Shown one piece after another: positions 1 through 11,100 of a DNA stretch of 64,000 bases. Below the pieces are notes generated by a model. That model was not told the origin of the DNA. It saw only the letters and a list, made by a program, of their open reading frames with translations, and made no database searches. Position numbers and translations under genes: made by a program. The first letter of the stretch is position 1. Every line of letters begins with the position of its first letter. This DNA is from Lysobacterales bacterium (GTDB lineage: Bacteria > Pseudomonadota > Gammaproteobacteria > Xanthomonadales > Xanthomonadaceae): the NCBI GenBank assembly GCA_016718605.1, contig JADKCY010000003.1, forward strand, positions 1,178,001-1,242,000, in the 5' to 3' direction.

Positions 1-1153
1 GCAAGTCTTCAACCATCCACTCGCCTGCGGTCAGCGCGGTCAGACCCGGCTGATCAAAGCGCCCCAGATACAGATGCGCAAAGCCGCTGCGCTCCGAGGT
101 CCACAAGAAGCGCTGCCCATCGGCGAAGACGTGCAGGTTGTTGTGCAAGGGCACCCAGGTCGCGCTGGTTTCGCTGAGCACGGTTTCCGACGTCAAGCTG
201 CCTAGATCAGTACGGCGAAGATCCAGCCGCTGCTGGTCGCGCGACTGGATCTGAAAGCTCAGCGTGTCAGCGTCGATCCAGTCCACGCGAGCCAGATAGA
301 TGTCGGTCTCGGTGCCGAGATCGATGGATTTATGCGCCTTGGCCTGTGGCGAGACCACATGCAACCCGACCCGCACATTCGGCTCGCCGGCCGCCGGATA
401 CCGCTGCGCGATCACGGCCGTGCGGTCAGCATAGATCTCGAAGCGCTCGCGCACTGGCACGGGTGATTCATCAATCCGCGCATAGGCTATCGCGCTGTCG
501 TCCGGCGCCCACCAATAGCCGGTGTGACGGTCCATTTCCTCATCGGCGACGAACTCCGCCACACCATTGCCGACGGTGTCACTGCCATCCTCGGTCAGCG
601 CCGTCTGCTCGCCGGTGGTGAGATCGATCACCCACAGATTGCGATCCCGCACAAAACTGACGAAGCCACCTTTCGGCGACACCTTCGGATCGGTGGCGAA
701 GCCTTCGCCATGGGTCAGTTGACGCACCGCGTCTGAGGGCTCGGCCTCGATGTCGTAGAGATACAACTCGCCACCCAGCGGGAACAGCAAACGCCGTCCA
801 TCCGGTGCCCAGTGGTACTCGACAATGCCCGACATCGCCGCGATGCGCTGACGCTCGCGACGCGCCTTTTCCTCGTCTGACAGCACTTCATCGGGCAACA
901 GGCGTTTGGAGTCCACCAACAATCGCGTTTGACCGGACTCGACGTGGAATTCCCACAGGTCCATCTGGTAGCGATCGTCATCGCGTCCACGCAGAAAGGT
1001 CACCCGCCGCCCATCCGGCGCGATCTTCGGCTGCATCAGGGACGGACCAGACAGGGCTTGATCGCCGGTCAGCGCTTCTAGCGGCAGACCACCAGGCGTG
1101 GCGGCAAATACGTTGGACATCATCAGACAAATCACCAGAGCAAAGCGGGACAT
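1..1153 (-). CDS. Dipeptidyl-peptidase IV-like S9 peptidase, N-terminal part (cut by window edge)
   Basis: Translating the minus strand from the ATG at 1153 gives an open frame of about 384 residues that runs off the left edge. It starts with a hydrophobic signal peptide ending near 'SNVFA'. It continues as a DPP-IV N-terminal beta-propeller, with repeated blade motifs such as 'KIAPDGRRVTFLRG', 'WAPDGRRLLFPLGG' and 'KVSPKGGFVSFVRD', and the 'GVAEFVADEEMDRHTGYWW' stretch typical of S9B peptidases, which holds the substrate-binding Glu pair. The C-terminal alpha/beta-hydrolase domain with the catalytic triad lies outside the window, so activity cannot be judged. The likely role is periplasmic removal of N-terminal Xaa-Pro dipeptides. 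It is divergent from the exported protein gene that starts at 1270. The family call is firm; the substrate is not. Confidence 0.85.
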   Translation of the reverse strand, partial: MSRFALVICLMMSNVFAATPGGLPLEALTGDQALSGPSLMQPKIAPDGRRVTFLRGRDDDRYQMDLWEFHVESGQTRLLVDSKRLLPDEVLSDEEKARRERQRIAAMSGIVEYHWAPDGRRLLFPLGGELYLYDIEAEPSDAVRQLTHGEGFATDPKVSPKGGFVSFVRDRNLWVIDLTTGEQTALTEDGSDTVGNGVAEFVADEEMDRHTGYWWAPDDSAIAYARIDESPVPVRERFEIYADRTAVIAQRYPAAGEPNVRVGLHVVSPQAKAHKSIDLGTETDIYLARVDWIDADTLSFQIQSRDQQRLDLRRTDLGSLTSETVLSETSATWVPLHNNLHVFADGQRFLWTSERSGFAHLYLGRFDQPGLTALTAGEWMVEDL

Positions 1154-1269
1154 GGAAGGCTTCCGTAGCGAGCAGCCTCGCTATGGTGCCGCAGAAGCCC
1201 GCCGCCAGCGACTGGCGGGAGTCCACGGCGTCTCGGGTTATATCCACTACGCCATCCCGGAGTTCCCCC

Positions 1270-2527
1270 ATGTTCCGCCGTTGCCGCCTGGCCTTTCTGT
1301 CTTTTCTCGCTGCCCTATGGGTGTCACCCACACAGGCGGTCACCCTGCGGTATCAGGGCGAACTGCTGGATCGTGGGCTGCCCGCCAATGGCCACTACGA
1401 TCTTCAACTCACCGCTTTTGTTGACGCTGACGCCGCAGCGCCTGAGTGAGCCGGTGGTCTACGAAAACGTGTTGGTCGAGGACGGCCTGTTCGTGCTCGA
1501 ACCCGATTTCGGCAACCACCTGGTGGGCATCGACGATGCATGGATCGCGTTGGGTGTTCGTGATGGCGACAGCACGGCGGTTTTTTCGCGCTTGCCCGAC
1601 CGACAGAAAGCCAGTCTCGCAGGGTCTGCCGGGCAGTGCTGGAGCACCAGTGGCGACAGTGGCATCAACCCCACTCTCAACTACCTTGGCACTAACGATG
1701 GTGCTGCATTGGTGCTGCGTTCGACCGACGGTGTCGGCATCAACACGAGCGCACCACGCGATGCGTTGACGGTGCGCGGTCCGGACGACTTCGACAACGG
1801 CCCGACCCTGCATTTTGCAGGCGAAGTCGCCGATCAAGTGGAGTCCGGACGTATCCGTTTTGTCGAAACCGCTACCACCAATACCGCACGCGGCGGCTAC
1901 ATCCGATTTGATGGCCAAAGCAATCGACTCGCCCTCGGTGGACATTCGGCAACGTCCAATTCGGCAGCCGACGACAGTGATCATCTGATCATTCTGCGCG
2001 ACGCGCCCTCGCGCGTTGGCGTGGGGATGATTCCCAGCGAAGCGTTCGATGTCAGCGGTGACATCCGCAGCAGCGGTCGTATCAAGTTCAGTGGCCGCAC
2101 CATCCATGAAATAACCCTGCCTGGCGGTGGCTTCAGTGAGACCAAGGACAACAATTGCCTTGCCACGACAGCGGGCATTCGCAAGAACGACAACTTCGGC
2201 GCGGGCACCTGCGTCGCGCATCACACAGTGCAAATTTCCGACAACGCCAACATCGTTGGATTGGAGATCATCGCGACCAATACGGACACACAAATCTGTC
2301 GTGCCAAGTTGTTCTATGGTCCGGGTCTGTCACCACCGACGTTTGAGCTGGTCAACGTCAATGCGCGTACCGACACCACCAATCTGGCCAGCCGAACCAC
2401 CACCATTGGCGCCGAAGATCTGCTCACTGGCAGTGCCGTACTGGTGCGCGTCGAGGTAGCCTCCACCGAATGCACGATTGCCAAGGTCAGGGTCCGCTAC
2501 ACCTTGCCCGAGGGATTCATCCCATGA
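1270..2527 (+). pseudogene. Exported protein of unknown function, interrupted by one frameshift
   Basis: The ATG at 1270 begins a signal peptide (MFRRCRLAFLSFLAALWVSP) followed by 'LRYQGELLDRGLPANGHYDLQLTAF'. This frame stops at 1447-1449. The coding pattern continues one base over, from about 1442 ('LSEPVVYENVLVEDGLFVLE') to the stop at 2527. Removing one base near 1441 would give a single protein of about 418 residues. The second part is a beta-rich, Gly/Asp/Thr-rich exported protein with no domain I recognise. Similar 'YxGELLDRGxPANGxYDL' N-termini are known to me from Xanthomonadales-type exported proteins. Either the gene is broken or the base is a sequencing error. It is followed immediately by the small exported gene at 2524. 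Confidence 0.6.
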
Positions 2528-2793
2528 ATCGATCAATCATCTGCCGTTGCGCGCTCGGCGGCCTGCTCGTGCTGGATCTGGCTCACGCCGGGCAGTCAGA
2601 TCGTTTTGCCCTGCGGCATACCGACATACAAACGAATCAGCGCAGCGATAACCAACGCTTCAGCGTGCGCGCGACGGGCAGTCTGCGCCCCATGCCGGAT
2701 GAGCAAGCGCGCTTCCAGTGGAAAGCTGCACTGGTGGATTGCGCAGTCGCCGAATCACTCTTCGCCAATGGGTTTGAGAGCTCTACGCCATGA
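2524..2793 (+). CDS. Small exported protein ending in a 'FANGFE' tail motif
   Basis: This is an 89-residue protein whose ATG overlaps the end of the preceding reading frame, which suggests cotranslation. Residues 1-21 form a signal peptide (MNRSIICRCALGGLLVLDLA then HAG). The middle is unremarkable. The end reads 'SLFANGFESSTP'. The same 'FANGFE' motif closes the delta-60 repeat protein at 24570-25925, so it may be a lineage-specific C-terminal sorting or anchoring tag. I do not recognise a function. Confidence 0.55.
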   Translation: MNRSIICRCALGGLLVLDLAHAGQSDRFALRHTDIQTNQRSDNQRFSVRATGSLRPMPDEQARFQWKAALVDCAVAESLFANGFESSTP

Positions 2794-2847
2794 GCTGACA
2801 CGTCGAACGCACTGCAGCTCGTCGCCATGGTTTCGTTGACATGCACA

Positions 2848-4596
2848 CTACCCCGCAAGACGCGCCTGCAATCCCCCGACACGACTGATCCGCCGCTGCA
2901 GGGAAGCCTCCAGCACCGCGTCACTGGCATACAGATGGATCGAGTGGCGGGCACGCGAGAGGGCGGTGTAGAGCAGTTGCCGTGACAGGATGCGGTGCTC
3001 GGGATCGGGCGGCAGCACGACGTGGACGTGCGGGTATTCTGAGCCCTGACTTTTGTGGATGCTGATGGCAAACGCGCTTTCGCAATGCGGCAGATCAAGC
3101 GGCGCAAAGCGCCGCGGCGCTTGCTCGGCGGCACCCGCAAACCAGACGCCCAGCCGACCGTCGGCCTCACGCACACAGATGCCGATGTCGCCATTGAACA
3201 ATCCGAGCTCATAGTCGTTCTGCTGCACGATGACGGCGCGTCCACCGAACCAGTCGCCGGCGCCGTCGACCCGCCAGGCCTGACGCAGAACGGCTTCGAT
3301 GTGCGCATTGAGCGCCGCACTGCCCCACGGTCCTTCGCGCAAAGCACACAGCCATTGCTGCTGCCCGAGGGCGTGCAGCGCCTCGCGAGCGACCTGTGCC
3401 GGTAGCGAGGCGGCACTGGCTGCCGCTCGCAGCGACGGATCGACGGCCATCCGCTCGGCACTGCGACGGATCGCGGGCAGCAAGTCGCTGGCGCGCTGTG
3501 TCGGCTGCCAGTCGATATGCGCTGGGTCGGCTTTCAGGACCTGTCGGGTCGCCAGCCAATCGCCGGATTGCACGGCCACGTTCAGTGTCGACAGACAACC
3601 TTGGGCGCGGAAACTGTGCTGCAGGCGAACGCAATGCGGATCGCGCTGGCGCTCCAGCACCTCGACCAGATCGCTGAACACCGACCCGGCACCGACCGAG
3701 GTGAGTTGGTCGGCATCGCCTAGCAGGATCAGCCGTGCGCTCAGCGGTACGGCGTCGAGCAGCGCGCGCCATTGCGCCAGGTCGAGCATCGAGGCCTCGT
3801 CCACCACCACCAGATCGACCGGCAGCGGGCGACGCGCATCGTGGCGGAAACGTCGTTCGCGCGGTGACCAGGCCAGCAGGCGATGCACGGTTTCGGCCTG
3901 CAGGTCGCGCAGTGACGCCAGCGCGTCCTGCCAGCTAGGGTCCAGATCCCGTAGTTGCTGCAGGCCATCCTGCAGCGATTGGCGCAGGCGCTGTGCCGCC
4001 TTGCCGGTGGGTGCCGCAAGACGGATACGCAAGGGGCCGTTGGCCTGACGCAGACACATCAACAGCATGCGCAGCACGGTGCGCGTCTTGCCGGTTCCGG
4101 GGCCACCGGTCAGCACGAAAGCAGGTTGGCTGAGGACGCGACCTGCCGCCAGACGTTGCGCATGATCGGGCCGCGCAGGCGACGCACTCTCTTCGCCGAA
4201 CAGGGCATCCAGATCGCCATCGAGGGCGCTGGCCGCGGCTGAGAAAACCTCGTGGAGGCGAGCGTGCCAAGCCCCCGCGATGCGCTGCTCGTGACGATAG
4301 TTGCGGCGCAGGTAGAAGCGGTCGGCACTGTCCAACACGAAGGGCGTGTCACCCCGATCTTCGGCCCGCAGATCGCTGAGCAAGGACTCGCCGCGCAGCG
4401 CTTGGCGTTGTTCGTCCGACAAGACCACCGACACCGCGCTGTCACCCTGCGCTTCAGCAGCGACGGCACGCACGGCCAGACCCGCCAGCAAGGCACTGCC
4501 GCCATGCACGCGCACCCAGCGCGAAATTGCACGCTGCAAAGACGCCTGCGGCTCTGCAGCGGGGTGTTGCTGACTTGATGACGTCGGATCACTCAT
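2848..4596 (-). CDS. recD: Exodeoxyribonuclease V alpha subunit, RecD
   Basis: This is a 582-residue protein, near the usual RecD length. It is the 5'-3' helicase motor of RecBCD, which processes double-strand DNA ends for recombination and degrades foreign linear DNA. The Walker A motif 'LTGGPGTGKTRTV' lies in the first third, Walker B is 'VVVDEASMLDLAQW', and the C-terminal UvrD-like part has 'AISIHKSQGSEYPHV' and 'LYTALSRARHSIHLY'. I placed the start at 4596 (MSDPTSSSQQ), where the ATG overlaps the recB stop by 4 bases. A longer in-frame extension into recB exists but is antisense-like and compositionally odd. It is the last gene of the recC-recB-recD operon. Confidence 0.95.
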   Translation of the reverse strand: MSDPTSSSQQHPAAEPQASLQRAISRWVRVHGGSALLAGLAVRAVAAEAQGDSAVSVVLSDEQRQALRGESLLSDLRAEDRGDTPFVLDSADRFYLRRNYRHEQRIAGAWHARLHEVFSAAASALDGDLDALFGEESASPARPDHAQRLAAGRVLSQPAFVLTGGPGTGKTRTVLRMLLMCLRQANGPLRIRLAAPTGKAAQRLRQSLQDGLQQLRDLDPSWQDALASLRDLQAETVHRLLAWSPRERRFRHDARRPLPVDLVVVDEASMLDLAQWRALLDAVPLSARLILLGDADQLTSVGAGSVFSDLVEVLERQRDPHCVRLQHSFRAQGCLSTLNVAVQSGDWLATRQVLKADPAHIDWQPTQRASDLLPAIRRSAERMAVDPSLRAAASAASLPAQVAREALHALGQQQWLCALREGPWGSAALNAHIEAVLRQAWRVDGAGDWFGGRAVIVQQNDYELGLFNGDIGICVREADGRLGVWFAGAAEQAPRRFAPLDLPHCESAFAISIHKSQGSEYPHVHVVLPPDPEHRILSRQLLYTALSRARHSIHLYASDAVLEASLQRRISRVGGLQARLAG

Positions 4597-7500
4597 GGTG
4601 ATACTCCCACCACGCTGAGTGCATTGGTACGCGCAAAGACCTGGTCGACCGCGCGCAGGAAATCCGCGTCGAAACGGCGGTGCCAGATGCCCAGCGTCGG
4701 CTCCTTGCCATCCAGCCCGACCGCACGCAGGAACAGATAGATCGCCTCGCCCAACACCCACGATCCGCCACGCTGACGCAGATAGCGCTGCAAGGCCAAG
4801 CTGTAGAGCAGCGCCTGGAATCCGTAGTGCGAGGCATCCATCGCGGCCTGCAATGCGGGCGCGCGGTAGTCCTCGCGTCGATCCATGCCCAGCCGATTGG
4901 TCTTGTAGTCGAGTACGTGGACCTGACCCTCGTGTGCAAACACCAGATCCATCGAGCCGGTCATCAGGCCGCGCAGGGCGGCCTCGGGCAGCGTCGCAGG
5001 CAACAGGCTGGCTTCGCCATGTTCGGCACAGACCGCGCGCAAACGCCCCATCTGAGCCCCCTCCAGCACGAAGTGAAAATCCATTTCGCGGCGCTGCGCG
5101 CTGGCGGACAACTCGGCCAAACAGATGCTGCCGGGCGACGGCCACAATGGGGCGCGGAGACAGTCGTCCAAACGTGCCGCCAAACGCTCGATGGCGCGTT
5201 CCGCCTGATCGTCGTCGGCCACGCCGTACGAATGCAGGCAGGACTGCAGCAGATCCATCGATTGCGCGGCCATCGTGCCGGCGGGCAGTTGCTGAAGGAA
5301 GCTGTGCACCGCATTGCCGAAGCCGGTGCCGCGCCAATGACTGAGCGCACGCAGGACGGAATCGGTTTCCTCCTCGCCGCGCTCGGCCAGCGCATCCAGC
5401 GGGTTGGGCACGCTCAGGACTTCATCCTCGGCAGGCGCTTCGAGATCTGCCGTCTGCTCGCCCTGATGCAGACGCGAAAAACTCCAAACCCGGTGCGCTG
5501 GCGCCGGCGGCGGTTCGATCCGATGCGGCTGGACTTCGCAGGTCGCTTGCACCACTGGCAGGTTCGCTTCCGGCCATGCCCAGCCTTCGGTGTGGATGCC
5601 CACGGCTGGACAGAGGTGCTGCAGGGCCTCCCAGGGCGACATGCCGGCACGCAACGCGCTGGCACGCGTGAGCGCGGCGTCCAGACTGGCATCCCAGGCA
5701 GAGCGATTCGGGTCCGTTTCGGCCTGCGTGGAACGCCCGTCCTTGCGACGGCCTGGCGGCATCGCGTAGACATGGCAGGCCGTACGCGCACGGGTCAGGG
5801 CGACGTAGAGCACGCGAAAACGCTCGTCCTGCGCTTCTTGCGCTGCACGCGCTTGCGCCTCGTCATCCCAGCCCACCTGCAGGCGCTCGCGACCTTTGGC
5901 ATGCCAGAGCACCAGCTTTTCGGAACGCTGCCGATGTGCCCACATCAGGGGCAGTAGCACGACCTGGAACTCCAGTCCCTTGCTGGTGTGCAGAGTCATC
6001 AGACGGACCCGGTGTGCGTCGGATTCCAAGCGCAATTCACGCTCGCCTGCCGCCTCCGGATCGCTGCCCGCCTCGCCGCTACGCTGCGCATCCAGCCATT
6101 GCAGCAATTGCGTCTCGCCCGGTGTCCGTTCGCTGAATTGCTGCAACAGCTCACCGAGTTGGCGCAGGTCGGTGGCGGCGCGCTCGGCCTGTGCCGCAGA
6201 ACCCAGCTGCGGCACGGACTCGCGCAGGACCGCATCGACCAGCGCCAACACGCCACGCTGGCGCCACAACTGACGCCAGTGCGCGAAACGCTGTTCCAGC
6301 TCGCGCTGGCGGTCTTCCTGATCAGCCAGGGCACGCAATGCGGACCAGTCGTAGCCCAGCAGCCGCGTTGCCAGTGCCGCGGCGCGCGCGCGCCGCTCGC
6401 GTGGGCGATGCAGGGCATGCAGCAGAAGCTGCAGCTCGCTCGCCCATTCACTCTGAAACACGCTTTGCCGACCTGCCCCGACGCAGGGCACGCCGCGTTC
6501 GATCAGCAGTGCGCGCAACTGCTCGATGTGGCTGTTCTGCGGCAGCAGCACGGCGATGTCGCCCGGCGCGATCTTCTGCGCCACATCACTCAACAAGGCG
6601 ACGATGTGGCGCGCGCAGGCACGCAGCGCATGGCTCACCCGACTGTCGCTGTTGGGTTCGGGCGCCGTCCAGACATGCACGTGCAACGCGGGCGACGCAT
6701 GCCCAGCAGTGCTGGCATCGGCACTCGATGCCGCGCGCACCGGGCGATAGTGGATCGAATGCCCGGGGTCGCAACTCAGCGCCAAACCACAGGCGGCATA
6801 CCACTGATTGCAGGCCTCGACGTAGGCCGGCGTGGAGCGCCGATTGACCACCAGACTGAGCCGTGCATCGGCGCTGGTCGTGCTGGCGGCGCGCAGATAG
6901 GTCTGCACATCGCCACCGCGGAAACGGTAGATCGCCTGCTTGGGATCGCCGATCATCACAAGGCGTCCGCGCGGCTCGCCGTCCGCGGCACGATAGAGCC
7001 GGTCCAGAATGCCGTACTGCAGGCCATCGGTGTCCTGGAACTCGTCCACCATCGCCACTGGCCAGCGCTGAAACAGCAGATCGGACAAGACGCTGTCGGG
7101 CGCGAGCAGGGCCGCATGAACGACTTGCAACTGGGCGTCGAAACTCAGCACATGACGCGTCTCCATCGCCGCGTGGCGCCGTTCGCGCAAGTGCGCGATC
7201 CAGCGCCGCAGCGCATCCTGCGCCAGCCATTCACGCCACCGCGTGAGCCACTCCAGCACCGTCTGCAAGACGAGGACATCCGCATCCTGCTCAAAGGCCT
7301 TGGTGATCTGCCCCGATAGCGGCTTCTGCAGGTTTTCAGCCTCGTCATCCGTCAGCGTCAGCAAGCCGTCCTCGCGCGCCAGCAGTTCGATCAGGCGCGG
7401 CAAAGCGCGCGCCAGCGTCGAGTTGGCCCTGAACAAGCCCGGCCTGTCGAGGCAGGCCTGCAAGGATGCCTGTCCTTCGCGTGTTGCCAGCAAGCGCGGT

Positions 7501-8162
7501 CGCGGCGGTTCCAGGCACGGCGCCAGCGGTTCGACATCCGGGCGCAACAGGATCTGACTTTCGCGGCGCAGGGTGTCGCGTCCGCGTTGATACAACCATT
7601 GCTCGTGGACGGCGAGCGGCGCTTCGCGTTGCAGGAGTTCGCGCCAGTAGTCATCGATCAGGTCGTCGAGCAACTCGCCTTCATCGATCAGTTCGGCGCC
7701 CGACAGGCGTCGTCCAGTCTCGAACGGATGTTCCCGCAGGATGCGTGCACAGACGCCATGCAAGGTGCTCATCGGCGCGAGATCAAGCTCTGCGCGCGCC
7801 AGACGCAACTGCAACAAATCCTGCTGCCGTTGCGTGGCGTCCAGCCAGCGTTGATCCAGCCATTGCAGCACGCTGTCCTCACCCGCATCGGCTGGCCCGA
7901 AACTGGCGTGGTATTCGGCCTGCAGCACGCGCTGGCGGATGCGCTCGCGGAGTTCACTGGCGGCGGCATCGGTGAAGGTGGCGACCAGAATCTGGCGTGG
8001 CGTGCAGCCCTGTTCCAGCAGCAAGCGCAGGTAGAGCGCAGCCATGGTCCAGGTTTTGCCAGTCCCGGCACTGGCCTCGATCAGACTGCGTCCACCGGCC
8101 TGCAAGGGCAGGCCGCGCCAGTCCGCCGGCGGCGAGGTGATGGGCGTATCGACGGCACTCAT
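4593..8162 (-). CDS. recB: Exodeoxyribonuclease V beta subunit, RecB
   Basis: The product has 1189 residues, the family's normal length. It is the 3'-5' helicase and nuclease subunit of RecBCD. Walker A is 'LIEASAGTGKTWTMAALYLR' near residue 30, and Walker B is 'MVDEFQDTDGLQY'. Helicase motif V/VI is seen as 'LMTLHTSKGLEFQVVLLPLM' and 'LYVALTRARTACHVY'. The C-terminal nuclease core has the lysine-bearing motif 'VLDYKTNRLG' preceded by 'GSMDLVF'. The start MSAVDTPITS at 8162 overlaps the recC stop by 4 bases, and the stop overlaps recD by 4 bases, so the three subunits are translationally coupled. Confidence 0.96.
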   Translation of the reverse strand: MSAVDTPITSPPADWRGLPLQAGGRSLIEASAGTGKTWTMAALYLRLLLEQGCTPRQILVATFTDAAASELRERIRQRVLQAEYHASFGPADAGEDSVLQWLDQRWLDATQRQQDLLQLRLARAELDLAPMSTLHGVCARILREHPFETGRRLSGAELIDEGELLDDLIDDYWRELLQREAPLAVHEQWLYQRGRDTLRRESQILLRPDVEPLAPCLEPPRPRLLATREGQASLQACLDRPGLFRANSTLARALPRLIELLAREDGLLTLTDDEAENLQKPLSGQITKAFEQDADVLVLQTVLEWLTRWREWLAQDALRRWIAHLRERRHAAMETRHVLSFDAQLQVVHAALLAPDSVLSDLLFQRWPVAMVDEFQDTDGLQYGILDRLYRAADGEPRGRLVMIGDPKQAIYRFRGGDVQTYLRAASTTSADARLSLVVNRRSTPAYVEACNQWYAACGLALSCDPGHSIHYRPVRAASSADASTAGHASPALHVHVWTAPEPNSDSRVSHALRACARHIVALLSDVAQKIAPGDIAVLLPQNSHIEQLRALLIERGVPCVGAGRQSVFQSEWASELQLLLHALHRPRERRARAAALATRLLGYDWSALRALADQEDRQRELEQRFAHWRQLWRQRGVLALVDAVLRESVPQLGSAAQAERAATDLRQLGELLQQFSERTPGETQLLQWLDAQRSGEAGSDPEAAGERELRLESDAHRVRLMTLHTSKGLEFQVVLLPLMWAHRQRSEKLVLWHAKGRERLQVGWDDEAQARAAQEAQDERFRVLYVALTRARTACHVYAMPPGRRKDGRSTQAETDPNRSAWDASLDAALTRASALRAGMSPWEALQHLCPAVGIHTEGWAWPEANLPVVQATCEVQPHRIEPPPAPAHRVWSFSRLHQGEQTADLEAPAEDEVLSVPNPLDALAERGEEETDSVLRALSHWRGTGFGNAVHSFLQQLPAGTMAAQSMDLLQSCLHSYGVADDDQAERAIERLAARLDDCLRAPLWPSPGSICLAELSASAQRREMDFHFVLEGAQMGRLRAVCAEHGEASLLPATLPEAALRGLMTGSMDLVFAHEGQVHVLDYKTNRLGMDRREDYRAPALQAAMDASHYGFQALLYSLALQRYLRQRGGSWVLGEAIYLFLRAVGLDGKEPTLGIWHRRFDADFLRAVDQVFARTNALSVVGVSP

Positions 8163-11100
8163 CGCGCCACCTCCTGTGCGATCGGGTGCACGGCAGCGGG
8201 ATCGACCATGAGCCAGTGCGCGAGGTCGCGAGCGAGATCGATCAGTGCGTCGGTCTCGGTCGGCGCCTCGCCCAGCTCGACATCGCGACTCCACAGCGCC
8301 GCATAGCCGCCGTCCACAAATCGCTCGCCCAGCTTTCCGTCCCATTGATTCAGCCACTTGCCATCCGGGTCCAGCGCCGCCTGCCAACTGGTGCGCGGGA
8401 AGTACCAGCGTCGGCCCTGCTGTGCCTCGGTGTAGAGCCGCAGCAGGCCGTCAAGTCGCGTCAGCAGGTCGCGGCGCAGTGCAGCGATGCGCGCTGCATC
8501 CTGCTGCTGCCATGCGCTCACCCAAGCCTGATTGAAAGCGTCGAGACGACCCGTCCAACCATCACCCGCATCTTGCTGCAGCAGACAGACGCGAATCGGC
8601 TGCAGAGGCGCCTGCAGTTGTTGCAGCAACCACTGCAGAAAGACCGGCACGCGCTGACCAAAGTGCGCGATGCGCCCGCCCCGCTCGATCGCCAGCACGC
8701 CGCCACTCTGCTTGATCTTGGGGGCCACGACGATCAACAGCCAGTCGGTCTCACCGCAGCGATACAGCGGGCCAATGTTGCCGTGTAGTTGCCAGGCGTC
8801 ACAGGTGAAGTCCAGCGCGACGAAATGCGCGGACGGCAAGCCGTTGGCGAACAATGGATGGTCTTGCGCGATGTCGCGCAAGGCCTCGATGGCAAAGCGC
8901 TCGCGCTGCCAGGCGGCTTCGCCCGCACGTCCCAATGGCAGACGTCCCGCCAGACTCAATGCCGGTGGTGCGTGCTCCGGCAGAAGCGACGCCGGATCAC
9001 GCGCCGCCTGCAGAAACAGCTCGCGTGCCACGCTGTCCAAGCCGCTCAGCCGATCCTGCATCGGCTCCAGTCGTGGCAGCGCATCGGACTGCAGCGCGCC
9101 CAGACTGAGTTGCTCATTCAACACGGTCTCTGCCGGTCGGCGGAAGTAGCGCGCTACGGCTTCAATCCGCAGCCGCGTCGGCACGGCGCAGGCAGCGGTT
9201 GACGCGCTTGGTTGCTCGGCAAAGAACGGCCTGACTTGCGCCGTCGCCGGCGGCAGCGTCAGCGGCGGTCGGAAGCTGAAAAGACGTGGATCGCGCGCCT
9301 CGTAGTACCGCGGATCGAAGGCTTGCAGCGGATGCGCAACCCACCACGGACCATGCCCGTCGGTTGGCGCCATCCCGGCCTCGCGATCCAGCACGTCGAG
9401 CAGGTCGGCGACAGGCTCGGCAGGGTTGCGCGACTTGCCATCGCGCACGTTCTGACCAATGTAGCTGAGATGCAGGCGCTCGCGCGCTGACATCAGGATT
9501 TGCAGGAACAACCATCGGTCATCACTTCGAACGTCACGGTCGCCCAGACGCGGATGCTCGGCCATCAGATCCAGATGGCTGGCGCTTACCTGCCGCGGGA
9601 AGGCGCCTTCTTCCAGACCCAGCACGGCGATAACCCGAAACGGCACGGCACGCTGCGGCACCATGCCGCAGACCGTCATGCCACCACGCAGGAAACGCAC
9701 TCCGGGCGGAACCGCCTGCAAGCGTTGCTCCACCAATTCGCTGATTGTGTCCAGACCCAATATGGGATCGCTGCCGACCACCTGCGCCTCGCTCAGCAGA
9801 GCGCTGATGTTGGCGCGCAGTGCATCGAATGCGCGCGTATCGTCGGCGTCGGCAGGATCGGCCAACAGGCGTTCGCTCATCATCTGCAGGAGGCAGGTGA
9901 CCCAGGCACTGAGCGGATGCGCGTGCGCGGCAAAGACTTGCCAGTCGCTTAACGCACGCAACAGGGCATCCCACTGCCCGAGCACGGGCGCGAAGCTCGG
10001 ATCGATGCCCTGCAATGGCACCACGCCACCGCTGTCTGCCAGTACCACTTGCGCTTGGTCCTGTTCGTCCGCCTCACCGAGCACATAACCCGCCAATGCG
10101 CGATCCAGACCCCAGGCGTGGCTGTGCACTGCCTGAGCGGGCGCACCGGCACGCTGCTTCGCTTCGGCATCCAGTCCCCAGATCACGTGCGCTTGCTCCA
10201 GCAAGGCACGACAGGCCTCGATGTCGGCCTCGTCCAGATCGGCGCGACGCCGTACCGGTGGCAAGGACCACCAGTCCAGCAACGCACTGGCATGGCAGCG
10301 ACTGCGCGCCATCCCCAACCATTGACTGAGCGCCTGCCAAGCGGGATGGCGGGCCTGGGGACTGACATCGGCAAACTGCCATGGCAAGGCGCCCTGACTG
10401 CGGCCCGGCTCGCCGAACACTGCTGGAAACAGTGCGGCATAGGCAGTGATGTCCGGTGCCATCACCACGATATCCGCCGGTGTCAGCTCGGGCTGTGCAA
10501 CGCGCGCGTCCAGCAAGGCATCGCGCAGGACTTCCAACTCACGCAAGCGGGTGTGGCAGGAATGAATGCGGAGCGACGAATCGTTCATTGCGGCCTGCCA
10601 GGCCTGGACCGACGGATCGAGCGGATCTTCCGGGCCAGCGTCCTGCGGCGGACGACGCAGCGCACGGCGCAGCAGGTCAGTCTGATGACGACGAATGCTC
10701 TCCTGCAGGCGATGCAGGGTCGTCACCGGCGCAGTGCGCGGATCGCTGTCTTCCCAGTGGCGCTCATCTACCTCCAACGCACTGCCCTCCAACTGGCAGA
10801 GAAAGTGCTGACCGATGCGCCCCCAGCGCGCCAGCAAGGGATGCCCAAGATCTTCGGGCTCGGCCGTCAGACCGCTTTGCAGGGCACTTTGCAGCAACCC
10901 TTGCCAATGCGCACGCGGACTCTGCAAACCACCCCAAAACTCGCGACACGGGTCCGGTACGTAGAGCACCACCGGTCGTGTTTCAGCCACCGTCTGCAGC
11001 ACCTGCCAATCCATCGGCGGCAGATGGGTCAAGCCGAACACGTGCAGTGGCTCGGTCACCGCCGGTGCCCTTCGCAGGGCCTTGCGCAAGGCGGGCCAGA

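Noticed and set aside
4597..5337. N-terminal extension of recD to 5337
   Set aside because: It lies inside recB in another frame, and RecD starts naturally at 4596 with an ATGA overlap.
5988..7319. 443-codon plus-strand frame opposite recB
   Set aside because: It is antisense to a well-supported gene and has no recognisable domain; typical of GC-rich DNA.
8163..8387. N-terminal extension of recB to 8387
   Set aside because: It lies inside recC, lacks family similarity, and the start at 8162 has the standard RecB N-terminus.
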